Assembly: GCF_914484835.1 (NCBI RefSeq)
Contig: NZ_CAJZAR010000101.1
Span: 186,001 to 250,000, forward strand
Length of the DNA stretch: 64,000 nt
Direction: 5' to 3'
Source of the DNA: Paraburkholderia tropica
GTDB lineage: Bacteria > Pseudomonadota > Gammaproteobacteria > Burkholderiales > Burkholderiaceae
Positions 43,676-51,725 of this stretch are shown here, in pieces; the first letter of the stretch is position 1; every line of letters begins with the position of its first letter. The translations under genes were made by a program, and so were the position numbers. Under the pieces are notes generated by a model, which was given only the letters and a program-made list of their open reading frames with translations, was not told where the DNA came from and did no database searches.

Positions 43676-44848
43676 ATGAAATACCCGATCGCCGCGATGG
43701 CGATGCTGCTGTGCACGACTCACACTTACGCCGCGTCGTTCGATTGCGAAAAGGCCGCGTCGAGCGTTGAAAAAGCGATCTGCGCGGATTCCTCGTTGAA
43801 CGCGCTCGATGAACAACTCGCGCAGCAATACCGAGAAACGCTCGGCAACCTGCCCGCCGATGAAGCGGCGACTGCACGCAGCGTGCAACGCAACTGGTTG
43901 CGCGAGCGCGATGCGTGCGCGGCGCAGGCTGCGGGAGCACGCGATTGCCTCAAGAGCAGCATGGAGCGCCGCATGACGGCACTGCAGGCGCTTGGCAACG
44001 GCGGATCGAAGGCGCTCGACAGCGCGATTGCCGAGATCCCGTCGAAGCCAGCCGACGCCGCCACGCGTCTTCGCGCGTATCGCGGCGGTCTCGCCTCCGC
44101 GTGGCTTGTTTATCTTCATCAGTTCGAGCCGTCGTCGGGCGTATCGGCGGCGGAAGCGCAGGCGCGCCAGAAATTGGCCGTCGCAGCATTGTCCGATGAC
44201 GAATTCTCGCAATCGGTGCTCGCGGATGTCGAAAAAGATCCGAAGACCAGTCGCGACCAAAAGGTGTTGACGCTGCTGCGCATGCAGATCGAGCGCGCGG
44301 ACTATGGCGGCGACCGTCCCTACGTGCATTGCTTCGTCTTCGCACGTCAGGGCGATGCGGCTTACGACGCGATGGGCCCGCTGTACGGATCGACCCGCGA
44401 CGGCAGCGCGCCGGTCTGCCAGCCGACCGGCAATCTGTTCGAGCAGCCCGCCTGGAAGCGTCTCGACGACGCGTTCGGTCCCTTGATGGAAGCCATCGGC
44501 ACACAAGGCGGCACGATCCGTTACGCGTCGTACGCGAGCTTCGCCGTGCTGAGGCTGCGCGCGACGCTGTCGCCACGCGACTTCCTCAAGCCCGCCCTGC
44601 GCAAAGACGCGAACGATCCCAGCAACGAGCTGCGTCGATGGACCGACAACAAAGACTGGCCCAATGCGCAGCGCCAGGCCGCGTTGAAAGCGTTGCCCGA
44701 CGCGCTCGCGGCGACCGCGCAATGGCTGCACACGCAGCGCGGCTTGACCGAGCAGGAAGCGCAGCAGGCGGCGCGCGCGATCGTTTTCGGTTGGGTCAAC
44801 GGCTGGATCGGACTCGCGGGCGATTCGCTCGAAGCATCGGGCAGTTAA
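43676..44848 (+). CDS. LprI-family (lysozyme-inhibitor-like) periplasmic protein
   Basis: This 390-residue exported protein starts with signal peptide MKYPIAAMAMLLCTTHTYA. An LprI domain follows (FDCEKAASSVEKAICADSS...RNWLRERDAC...CLKSSMERR, residues 20-100 with paired cysteines). The remaining ~280 residues form a less characterised C-terminal part with YVHCFVFARQGD. LprI domains inhibit host or competitor lysozymes in some bacteria. ATG 43676 gives a clean signal peptide; ATG 43634 adds a non-signal extension. Confidence 0.8.
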   Translation: MKYPIAAMAMLLCTTHTYAASFDCEKAASSVEKAICADSSLNALDEQLAQQYRETLGNLPADEAATARSVQRNWLRERDACAAQAAGARDCLKSSMERRMTALQALGNGGSKALDSAIAEIPSKPADAATRLRAYRGGLASAWLVYLHQFEPSSGVSAAEAQARQKLAVAALSDDEFSQSVLADVEKDPKTSRDQKVLTLLRMQIERADYGGDRPYVHCFVFARQGDAAYDAMGPLYGSTRDGSAPVCQPTGNLFEQPAWKRLDDAFGPLMEAIGTQGGTIRYASYASFAVLRLRATLSPRDFLKPALRKDANDPSNELRRWTDNKDWPNAQRQAALKALPDALAATAQWLHTQRGLTEQEAQQAARAIVFGWVNGWIGLAGDSLEASGS

Positions 44849-44957
44849 GCGGCCTCGACGGGCTTTGACGGTCGCCCGCTAGCGCCCCGCTTGCGGGCGC
44901 GAACTATGCGCATGCTGTTTACATCCGTCGTCTTTTCACTTTTCAGCGGAGAACAGC

Positions 44958-45252
44958 ATGCTTTCCATACCGATGTTTCTGGTCGCGCTGTGTGCGCTCA
45001 TCGTCGCGATGCACCGTGGCGTGACGCGTCGAGCGGACGCGCAACTCCGTGCGCGCTTCGACGCCGAAGGATCGCCAAGCGCGGTCTCACGCGGGTTGAT
45101 GCGCGCTTCGGGATACTGCGCCTGAGCCGCAACGATCCTGCGCGGCGGTAGCGCGGCGCGCGCAGAAAGAAACGGCGGCCCGCATCGTCGAAGGCATAGA
45201 CGGCGTGGCGAACGTGCGCAATCAACTGGGCGTCGACAAAGCGCCGCGATGA
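44958..45252 (+). pseudogene. Frameshifted BON-domain protein remnant
   Basis: ATG 44958, after GGAGA, opens a 55-residue frame with one membrane-like segment (MFLVALCALIVAM) and stops at 45125. The stretch 45169-45252, in a different frame, encodes ETAARIVEGIDGVANVRNQL and then eight more residues, which is the C-terminal half of a BON domain (membrane/phospholipid-binding). Between them the sequence resembles the other half in a third frame. I read this as a BON gene broken by frameshifts. The 55-residue frame could also be an independent small membrane protein. Confidence 0.45.
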
Positions 45253-45367
45253 ACGCACTCTCTCGCGCACATCAACTTATCAGGATTCCGTATCAATGTA
45301 TGCCGTGGGCTCGCGGTTTGCTCAATCGTTCAGGCCGCACCACCCAACACTCTCCAAGGAGGCCATC

Positions 45368-45880
45368 ATGGCACTCAGCTCGCAATCCCCTCAAACCGGC
45401 GCACGCATCATCGGCAAAGGCAGCGAGACCGCCGCTGGTCCCGGCCCCGACGTCATGGCCGCCCACACGCTCGAAGGGAATCGCGTGGTGAGTTCGGACA
45501 ATGAAGATATCGGCAAGATCAAGGATGTCATGGTCGACGTGCAGCGCGGCCGGATCGCCTACGCCGTGCTGTCGAGCGGCGGTTTTCTCGGTATCGGCGA
45601 CAAGCTGCTGGCTCTGCCGTGGGGCGCGCTCACGCTCGATACCACGCAGAAGTGCTTTCTGCTCAATGTCACCGCCGAGCACGTCAAGAACGCGCCGGGC
45701 TTCGACAAGGATCACTGGCCGTCGATGGCCGATATCGGCTGGGCCACGCAAGTGCACGAGTACTATCATGCCGAGCCGCACTGGCTCAATGATCCGCTCG
45801 CGCAAGAGCGGCGTATCGAATCGGGCGCGCCCTACGACGAACCGCCGGAACCGCCCGAAGCCGGCAGCGTGAAGCTCTGA
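45368..45880 (+). CDS. PRC-barrel domain protein
   Basis: This 170-residue soluble protein has a PRC-barrel (residues ~28-105: VVSSDNEDIGKIKDVMVD, YAVLSSGGFLGIGDKLLALPW). PRC-barrels occur in photosynthetic reaction centre H subunit and RimM, and as stress-induced stand-alone proteins. A strong AAGGAGG precedes ATG 45368, so the 24-codon upstream extension is rejected. It follows BON-type remnants, a common stress-protein neighbourhood in Burkholderiaceae. Confidence 0.87.
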   Translation: MALSSQSPQTGARIIGKGSETAAGPGPDVMAAHTLEGNRVVSSDNEDIGKIKDVMVDVQRGRIAYAVLSSGGFLGIGDKLLALPWGALTLDTTQKCFLLNVTAEHVKNAPGFDKDHWPSMADIGWATQVHEYYHAEPHWLNDPLAQERRIESGAPYDEPPEPPEAGSVKL

Positions 45881-46029
45881 TTGCGCTCGCGGCGCTCCCA
45901 TTGCGTGTCGGCTGGCGCAAGGTGCTGGCCGCGCGCTTCGCCGGTTAGTGTTCGGCCAAGGGTCGCCTGCGCGCATCGTCGGCGAGCACCGGGTCGAAGA
46001 CAAAGCGCGCGCAGGCGAGCGCCGCGGCG

Positions 46030-46179
46030 TTGAAGAAGGAAAGCTCGCCGGCCGCAGTGTCGAAGCAGGCGAAGACTGCGGCGGCGCGCCGTCCGGCCGC
46101 AAGCCGCTCGGCCGCGGCGAAGAAGGCCGCGAAAACCCGCGCGGCTGCGAAAACCCGCGCGTCGTCGGCGCATCGTTAG
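46030..46179 (+). pseudogene. Lys/Ala-rich histone-like reading frame (remnant)
   Basis: This frame, from TTG 46030 to TAG 46177, reads LKKESSPAAV...SRSAAAKKAAKTRAAAKTR and ends SSAHR, a lysine/alanine pattern like bacterial histone H1-like or AlgP C-terminal tails. No ATG or ribosome site exists; the frame opens after a TAG at 45946. It is either the surviving tail of a lost gene or chance. It overlaps the end of the antisense small gene by four bases. Confidence 0.3.
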
Positions 46180-46478
46180 CCGGGCTTTCTGCGCACCGGC
46201 GCGCTATTGTGACCTCGTGCGCCGGACGGCAGCCCTTCCGCGCCCGATCCGAGCGGCACCTCGTCGGTCTGCTCGGGATGCGGGCCGCCTTCGCGCGGCA
46301 TCACATCGGGATTCGGTTCGGGTTGATCGAAGCTGCCGGGCGCGCCGCGCGCGGGCTTGCCGCCACGCGCGGGCCGATCGGCTTCATCCGGCGTTCGCGG
46401 CGCCTTGTGTACGGGCTCGTGAATTTCGCCGACGAGTTCGGTTTCGTCGTGGTGGGAGGATTCGTTGGACGGCTTCAT
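46176..46478 (-). CDS. Small hydrophilic, probably disordered protein (100 aa)
   Basis: The protein begins MKPSNESSHHDETELVGEIH and is rich in Pro, Gly, Glu, Asp and Arg throughout, without a hydrophobic core, as in disordered stress proteins. GGGAG lies seven bases before ATG 46478, which I prefer over the adjacent ATG 46481. Function unknown; neighbours (PRC-barrel, BON remnant) suggest a stress-associated cluster. Confidence 0.6.
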   Translation of the reverse strand: MKPSNESSHHDETELVGEIHEPVHKAPRTPDEADRPARGGKPARGAPGSFDQPEPNPDVMPREGGPHPEQTDEVPLGSGAEGLPSGARGHNSAPVRRKPG

Positions 46479-46849
46479 CATGAGGCTCCCGAGTCGATCA
46501 TGCCTGTCGGGCACGCATGGCGCGTTCCCGTCGCTTTCTCCGCATCCTGATGGCGGCCCAAACCGACGCTATCCGCCGCCCGGATCGGTGGCGAAATGGC
46601 GGGCCTGATCGAGCACGGGCATGTGATCGAGCCGCGCTTCGTCGAGCTCCGTCAGCAGAGGTGCGGCACCCCGCCCCGACATGCGATGCAGACGCCGAGC
46701 CTGCCGCTGAACTTCGCACAAGCGCTCGCCATGAACGCGGCCATTTCCTTCTGACGTGCCTGTACTCAGTCCATTTTCCCGTGGCACGCCGCAAGGCCCC
46801 GAACGGGCCGTTAATGCGGTCGCCGGGATAGCCGCTCAACCGCATCGAC
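46479..46849. other. 371-bp region without a supported gene
   Basis: Several frames cross this stretch but none has a ribosome site and recognisable product. A minus-strand frame (46569-46787) ends LLTELDEARLDHMPVLDQA, faintly like the N-terminus of Rnk/GreA-type proteins, which is too weak to call. Confidence 0.35.
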
Positions 46850-47569
46850 TCAGCACTTGATCAGGTTGAACAGATCGCGCATCGAGCGCTTCGCGAGGCG
46901 GCGCATGAAGGCCGGATTGAGCCGCGTGGCGGGGCCGCCCGCGCTGAGCGCCGCCACGACTTTCCCGCGCACCCGCAGCGGCAGTGCGACGCAATTCAGA
47001 TCGCGCTCGGAGGCTTCCATATCGACCGCGAAGCCTTCCGCGCCGATCGTCGCCAGTTCCGCTTCAAGGTCGGACGAAATGCGCCGCGCGCCGCGCAAGC
47101 GGCCCGCAAGCACCGGATCGTTGGCGAGGAAAATCTTGCCCGCCGCCGAGGTAATCAACGCATCGCGACGCGCGTCGGCGGGCAGGCTCAACGCGCGTCC
47201 GTCGCCATCGAGCGCATCGAGAATGAGATACGCGCGCGTGCCGCCCGGCACCGTGAGAAAGCAGTTTTCGCCGCACATTTCGTTGAAGGCGCGCAATGCC
47301 GGTGCGAACGATTTGCGCAGCGTGTCGCTTTGCGCTCGGACCGGACGCGCCGTCGATTCCAGGCGATGGCCCAGCGCATAGCGCGTCCGCTCACGTGTGA
47401 CATAGCCCATTTCGACCAGCGTATCGAGCACGCCGTGGACGGTGCTTTTGCTCAGACCGACCGCGTCGGCGAGTTCGCCCAGTCGCGCCGATCCGCCCAG
47501 TTCGCTGAGCGCTTCGAGCAGGCGCATGGCCCGTTGGACCGACTGAATTGATCGCGCCTCATGTTCCAT
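46850..47569 (-). CDS. IclR-family transcriptional regulator
   Basis: This 239-residue regulator has an N-terminal winged helix (QSVQRAMRLLEALSELGGSARLGELADAVGLSKSTVHGVLDTL; ~8-50) and a C-terminal effector domain (GRALSLPADARRDALITSAAGKIFLAND, DLNCVALPLRVRGKVVAALS). ATG 47569 is preceded by GAGGGA. It is divergent from the SDR gene 172 bases away, its likely target. IclR proteins of this type usually respond to small organic or aromatic acids. Confidence 0.9.
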   Translation of the reverse strand: MEHEARSIQSVQRAMRLLEALSELGGSARLGELADAVGLSKSTVHGVLDTLVEMGYVTRERTRYALGHRLESTARPVRAQSDTLRKSFAPALRAFNEMCGENCFLTVPGGTRAYLILDALDGDGRALSLPADARRDALITSAAGKIFLANDPVLAGRLRGARRISSDLEAELATIGAEGFAVDMEASERDLNCVALPLRVRGKVVAALSAGGPATRLNPAFMRRLAKRSMRDLFNLIKC

Positions 47570-47741
47570 ATTCACGTTCCCTCGACTTCTCCAGATTGCT
47601 GCCGGCAGCGGCTCGCACACTCCACTCGCCGCAAAAATTCGGCCATGGCGAACTTCGCACTAATTCGACGCACGCCGGTCACGGCCTGCCGCCGGGGCTG
47701 CTTATAGTACCCGCTCGAATCTGAATGGCAAGGAGCCGGAA

Positions 47742-48494
47742 ATGGAACTCGGTTTGGCGGGTGCGAAGGTATTGGTCAGCGGCGGCTCGCGCGGCATCGG
47801 GCGCGCGATTGTCGAAGCGTTCGTCGCGGAAGGCGCGCGCGTGGGATTTTGTGCGCGCGGCGCGGCGGGCGTGCGCGACACCGAGGCGGCGCTCGGTGAG
47901 CGCGTGTTCGGCGAGGCCGTCGACGTGACCGATCCCGTTGAAGTCGACGCCTGGGTCGAGGCGAGCGCGGCGAAGATGGGCGGCATCGACATCATCGTGC
48001 CGAATGTGAGCGCGCTCGCGGGCGGCGGCGAACTCGCGACGTGGCGCACCGCGTTCGAAACCGATCTGCTCGGCACGGTGAGTTTCTTCAATGCCGCCCT
48101 GCCGTTTCTACGCGATTCGGCGGCGGCGTCGGTCGTGCTGATTTCGAGCGTGTCGGGCCGCGAGGTCGATCGTTTCGCCGAGCCTTATGGCGTGCTCAAG
48201 GCCGCGTTGATCCACTACGGGAAGACGCTCTCCGCGCGCCATGCGAAGGAAGGCATCCGCGTGAATACGGTGTCGCCAGGCAACGTGTATTTCGCGGACG
48301 GCGTGTGGGGATCGATCGAGCGCAACGAGCCGGAAACGTTCGCGCAGTGCCTGGCCGCGAATCCGATGGGACGCATGGCCAGGCCGGACGAAGTCGCGAA
48401 CGCGACGGTGTTTCTCGCGAGCCGCGCGGCGAGCTTTACGACGGGCACCAACTTTCTCGTCGATGGCGGGCTCACCCAGGGCGTGCAGTTCTAG
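47742..48494 (+). CDS. Short-chain dehydrogenase/reductase (SDR)
   Basis: This 250-residue classical SDR has a Rossmann motif GGSRGIGRA near residue 14, NVSA in place of NNAG near 89, the catalytic Ser in LISSVSG near 134 and the YGVLK Tyr/Lys pair near 149. It oxidises or reduces an alcohol/ketone with NAD(P). AAGGAG precedes the ATG. The divergent IclR gene suggests a catabolic role; the substrate is unknown. Confidence 0.91.
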   Translation: MELGLAGAKVLVSGGSRGIGRAIVEAFVAEGARVGFCARGAAGVRDTEAALGERVFGEAVDVTDPVEVDAWVEASAAKMGGIDIIVPNVSALAGGGELATWRTAFETDLLGTVSFFNAALPFLRDSAAASVVLISSVSGREVDRFAEPYGVLKAALIHYGKTLSARHAKEGIRVNTVSPGNVYFADGVWGSIERNEPETFAQCLAANPMGRMARPDEVANATVFLASRAASFTTGTNFLVDGGLTQGVQF

Positions 48495-48503
48495 ATCAGT
48501 GCA

Positions 48504-49826
48504 TCAGTGCGCGTTGCCTTGCGCCGCCTTCGCGATCGCCATGACGGCGCGATGCAGGGCGTCGGCCGTGTCAAGCGGCGCGTGCTCGATCGCGCCGCCC
48601 GCGGCGCTGGTCGGCCGCGCGGCCTGATCGGGCGACGACGAAAACTTGACGACCGTGAGGCGCGCGCGCGGATCGATCACGATCGCCTGGCCGAAGCGGC
48701 CGCTCGCGGCGAAGCTGCCGTGGCCGTCGTTCAGTTGATACCAGTAGTCGCGATAGCTGTAGCCCGGACGGCCCGGCGCGAGATTGCCCCTCGCGAAGGC
48801 CGCGGCGTTCGAAGCCGGCTGCAAGGCGAGACGCGTGGCGCGCGAAGGAAAGCGCGTGTCGTCGCCAGCCGCGCTCGTCCGCACGAGTTCGCCGAAACGC
48901 GCTGCGTCGCGCAGCGTGGTGTTGAGGCCGCCGCTCGCCATTTCCGTGCCGGTGCGGTCGACGACGATATCGGCGCCATCGTCGGCGAGCTTGCTCCAGA
49001 TCGATCGCGACGCCAGCGCGCTCCACGACTCGCCGCTCACGCGACGGATCGCCCACGCAACCGCTTCGGGCGAGCCGTTCTGGTAGTACCAGCGCTCGCC
49101 CGCGCGCGCGTCGGGCGACGGCAACGCGACTTTCAGAAAGCCGTGGATGCTGTCGGGCGCACCGCTCGCGCGCGGCACGAAACCCACCGCCGCGAACAGT
49201 CCGAGGTCCGGCGGCAGCGCGGCCGGATAGCGCACGGGCACTTCCATGTCGAGATTCTGCTGGAGCGTGGCGTCGCCGAACGGCGTGCCCGCCAGTTCGG
49301 GTACATACGTCGAGAGCGGCGCTTGCGGCGCGAGTTTGCCCGCGACGATCAGTTGCGCGGCAAGCAGGCCGGTCACCGATTTCGTCATCGACGCCCACAT
49401 ATGCGTCTGGTGCGGACCGAAGCCGTCGAAGTAACGCTCCATCACGATCCGCCCATCGCGCACGACGATAAAGCCATCCGTCTCCGTGCGGCGCAGATAG
49501 TCGCTGAGCGTGAGCGTCGTGCCGTCGACGTTGAACACGATGGCATCGGGATCGATTTGCTCGCCAGCGGGCAGCGCGAGCGGTTCGCGCGCGCGTTCGA
49601 GATTCGCGGTGGGAATCAGCATGCGCGTGTTGCTCAGACGCCAGCGCAGCGTAGGTGTTTGAGCTTGTGTCCGGGCTTGAGTTTGTGCGCTAACTGCCGC
49701 GTTGCCGTTCGCTGAGGCTTCCGTGTCGCGTGGGGTTTGCGCGTGAGCCATCAGCGAGCATGCGCTCGCCGCGCTGAATACCCACGCGAGCAGCGCGCCA
49801 TGCGGACGTGAACCAAAGCGTTTCAT
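48504..49826 (-). CDS. Serine hydrolase, class C beta-lactamase/esterase family
   Basis: This 440-residue exported enzyme starts MKRFGSRPHGALLAWVFSAAS and has a signal peptide ending near MAHAQ. The active-site SxxK is in WASMTKSVTG near residue 159; YYQNGS near 245 probably supplies the tyrosine motif. An HGSFAASGRFGQ stretch near the C-terminus occupies the KTG/HxG position. Family members are esterases, D-aminopeptidases or 6-aminohexanoate-dimer hydrolases (NylB) as often as beta-lactamases. ATG 49826 yields the signal peptide; the frame is open 41 codons further. Confidence 0.88.
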   Translation of the reverse strand: MKRFGSRPHGALLAWVFSAASACSLMAHAQTPRDTEASANGNAAVSAQTQARTQAQTPTLRWRLSNTRMLIPTANLERAREPLALPAGEQIDPDAIVFNVDGTTLTLSDYLRRTETDGFIVVRDGRIVMERYFDGFGPHQTHMWASMTKSVTGLLAAQLIVAGKLAPQAPLSTYVPELAGTPFGDATLQQNLDMEVPVRYPAALPPDLGLFAAVGFVPRASGAPDSIHGFLKVALPSPDARAGERWYYQNGSPEAVAWAIRRVSGESWSALASRSIWSKLADDGADIVVDRTGTEMASGGLNTTLRDAARFGELVRTSAAGDDTRFPSRATRLALQPASNAAAFARGNLAPGRPGYSYRDYWYQLNDGHGSFAASGRFGQAIVIDPRARLTVVKFSSSPDQAARPTSAAGGAIEHAPLDTADALHRAVMAIAKAAQGNAH

Positions 49827-50187
49827 ATCTGTGCTGTCTCCGATTTCATGCGTTGATTTGCACGCGAATCTGCGCGATCGGATGACTTTGAAAGACGCGG
49901 CCTGCATCGTCAAGTGCGCATCGGGCATAGCGGCATAGCCATCAGGCATGACATCGCGGTTGCCCTGGCTCGCGCCAATCCACGCTGATTCGCACCGCCT
50001 CGCGTTTACACGGACATTTCCACCAGGAATGCGTCTATTCCCGACGCTTGATGGCCGGTGACGCCCTGCTGTTCCACACTACGTCAAGGCGGCTTCAATC
50101 GTGCTGAACCTCGCCCTGACGAACAGCGATCGCACCGCCACACATCATTACGGAAACCTGATTAAATAAAAAGAATGAAGGAGACAA
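49827..50187. other. 361-bp intergenic region upstream of the porin
   Basis: No gene is visible. It contains the divergent promoters of the serine hydrolase and the porin; the last 40 bases are A/T-rich (ATTAAATAAAAAGAATG) before the porin ribosome site. Confidence 0.4.
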
Positions 50188-51249
50188 ATGAAAAAACTTG
50201 TTCTGGCTGCGCTGCTGGGCGGCCTGTCACCCTGTATTTCCTGGGCGCAATCGAGCGTCACGCTTTATGGCGACATCGGCGGCGGTATCCGTTGGGTCAA
50301 TAATCAGAAAGGCGGTAACGTATTCGGCTTCAATAACAATATTCTCGCGGTGAATCGCTTCGGCCTTTACGGAAAAGAGGATCTCGGCAACGGTCTCGCT
50401 GCGATCTTCAAACTCGAAAGCGGCTTCAACAGCGGGACCGGAGCGTTGAAGAACGCGAGCGTGCTGTTTTCGCAGGCGGCTTTCGTCGGCATCACAGGCG
50501 GCTTCGGGCGGCTCACGTTCGGTCGCCAGGTCAGCGCGAGCGAGTATTTCGCCACGCTCGTCGACCCGACCGGCGGCCAGGCCCAGTCGCTCGCCATCGA
50601 GCCGAACGCGCTGTACTTCTTCAATTACTTCACCAACGACACCCGCTTCAACAACACGATCAGCTATATCGGCCACACGGGTGGATTCAAGTTCGGCGCG
50701 AGCTATTCGCCCGGCGGCGTGGCCGGCAACACCCGCTCGGGCACCAATGTTTCCACGACCGCCATGTATCAATGGGGTCCGGCGCTGGGCGGCTTCGGCT
50801 ATCAGAAAACATGGAATGCGGCCGCGACGCAATGGGCGCAGACCTTTCACGCGGGCGGATCGCTTCAACTCGGTCCCGCGCGTCTTTACCTGAGTTATGC
50901 CGATTTCAGCGTGAGCGCTGCAACAAATGGCGCACCGACGCGGCGCGATCATATTCCGAGCATCGGCATTCTGGTCGTCCCCACGCCTTCGCTGCAATTC
51001 ACGGCGGCGGCCTATTACGACGACGCGCACCATCTCGCGAATGCGAAGAACGGCGACGGGCACAAGGTCACGACCTATGCAATGGCCGAGTACTACCTGT
51101 CGAAGCGCACCGAGTTGTACGCGGAAATCGATTACAACGGTTTTTCCGGCGCGTATCGCACCGATGCGTTGAATATCGCCGGACTGGGCATGCGCTCCGG
51201 CGCGAGTTCGACGACCGGCGTGTCCCTCGGTCTCATGACGCGGTTCTAG
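50188..51249 (+). CDS. Gram-negative general porin
   Basis: This 353-residue trimeric 16-stranded barrel protein has signal peptide MKKLVLAALLGGLSPCISWA, then SVTLYGDIGGGIRW, the typical start of Burkholderiaceae porins. A loop-3-like PTGGQAQS stretch follows, and the terminal residue is Phe (LGLMTRF). GAAGGAG lies seven bases before the ATG. It gives passive passage to small solutes; no specificity can be assigned. The BON protein follows 47 bases on. Confidence 0.93.
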   Translation: MKKLVLAALLGGLSPCISWAQSSVTLYGDIGGGIRWVNNQKGGNVFGFNNNILAVNRFGLYGKEDLGNGLAAIFKLESGFNSGTGALKNASVLFSQAAFVGITGGFGRLTFGRQVSASEYFATLVDPTGGQAQSLAIEPNALYFFNYFTNDTRFNNTISYIGHTGGFKFGASYSPGGVAGNTRSGTNVSTTAMYQWGPALGGFGYQKTWNAAATQWAQTFHAGGSLQLGPARLYLSYADFSVSAATNGAPTRRDHIPSIGILVVPTPSLQFTAAAYYDDAHHLANAKNGDGHKVTTYAMAEYYLSKRTELYAEIDYNGFSGAYRTDALNIAGLGMRSGASSTTGVSLGLMTRF

Positions 51250-51295
51250 GCCGCTGCACCGCACTTTCCTCGTACCGCGTTATTCATACGTCACT

Positions 51296-51670
51296 ATGAA
51301 ACTATCCCACCCTTTCTCATGTTTCGCGGTCGTTGCGATATTCGCCGCGACCAGCGGGCATACGCTCGCACAATCCACACAATCCACACAATCCGCATCT
51401 TCATCGGCCGCTACGCCGCTCGCCGCGAGCAATGCGAAAGCGGTCCGCGCCGCCAACCGCAAACTCGCACATCGCGTCGAAAACGCCCTGGCGCGCACGC
51501 GCGGCCTCAATTCCGCACGCATTATCGTGACCGCGCGCGACGGCCGCATTACGCTCTCGGGCGCGGTGAACTATAACGAGCAGATTCCGCTCGCCACCGA
51601 CGCCGCACGCAAGGTCGAAGGCGTCACCGACGTCGAGAACCGCATTCGCGCAACGGGCGCCTCGCTCTGA
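51296..51670 (+). CDS. BON-domain periplasmic protein
   Basis: This 124-residue protein has a signal peptide (MKLSHPFSCFAVVAIFAATSGHTLA), a Gln/Ser/Thr-rich linker and one BON domain (residues ~50-120; ARIIVTARDGRITLSGAVN, AARKVEGVTDVENRIR). It is associated with the envelope and osmotic or membrane stress. CACAATCCA is repeated three times in the linker region (51368-51392). No strong ribosome site is seen, so it may depend on translation from the porin message 47 bases upstream. Confidence 0.82.
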   Translation: MKLSHPFSCFAVVAIFAATSGHTLAQSTQSTQSASSSAATPLAASNAKAVRAANRKLAHRVENALARTRGLNSARIIVTARDGRITLSGAVNYNEQIPLATDAARKVEGVTDVENRIRATGASL

Positions 51671-51725
51671 TCCACGAATCCGCTGCATCCGGCGCGAGGC
51701 AAGAAGCCGGATGCAGTCCGCACCC

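Noticed and set aside
46569..46787. 72-codon minus-strand frame ending LTELDEARLDHMPVLDQA, faintly Rnk/GreA-like
   Set aside because: Only about ten residues look familiar, no ribosome site precedes it, and overlapping frames are equally long.
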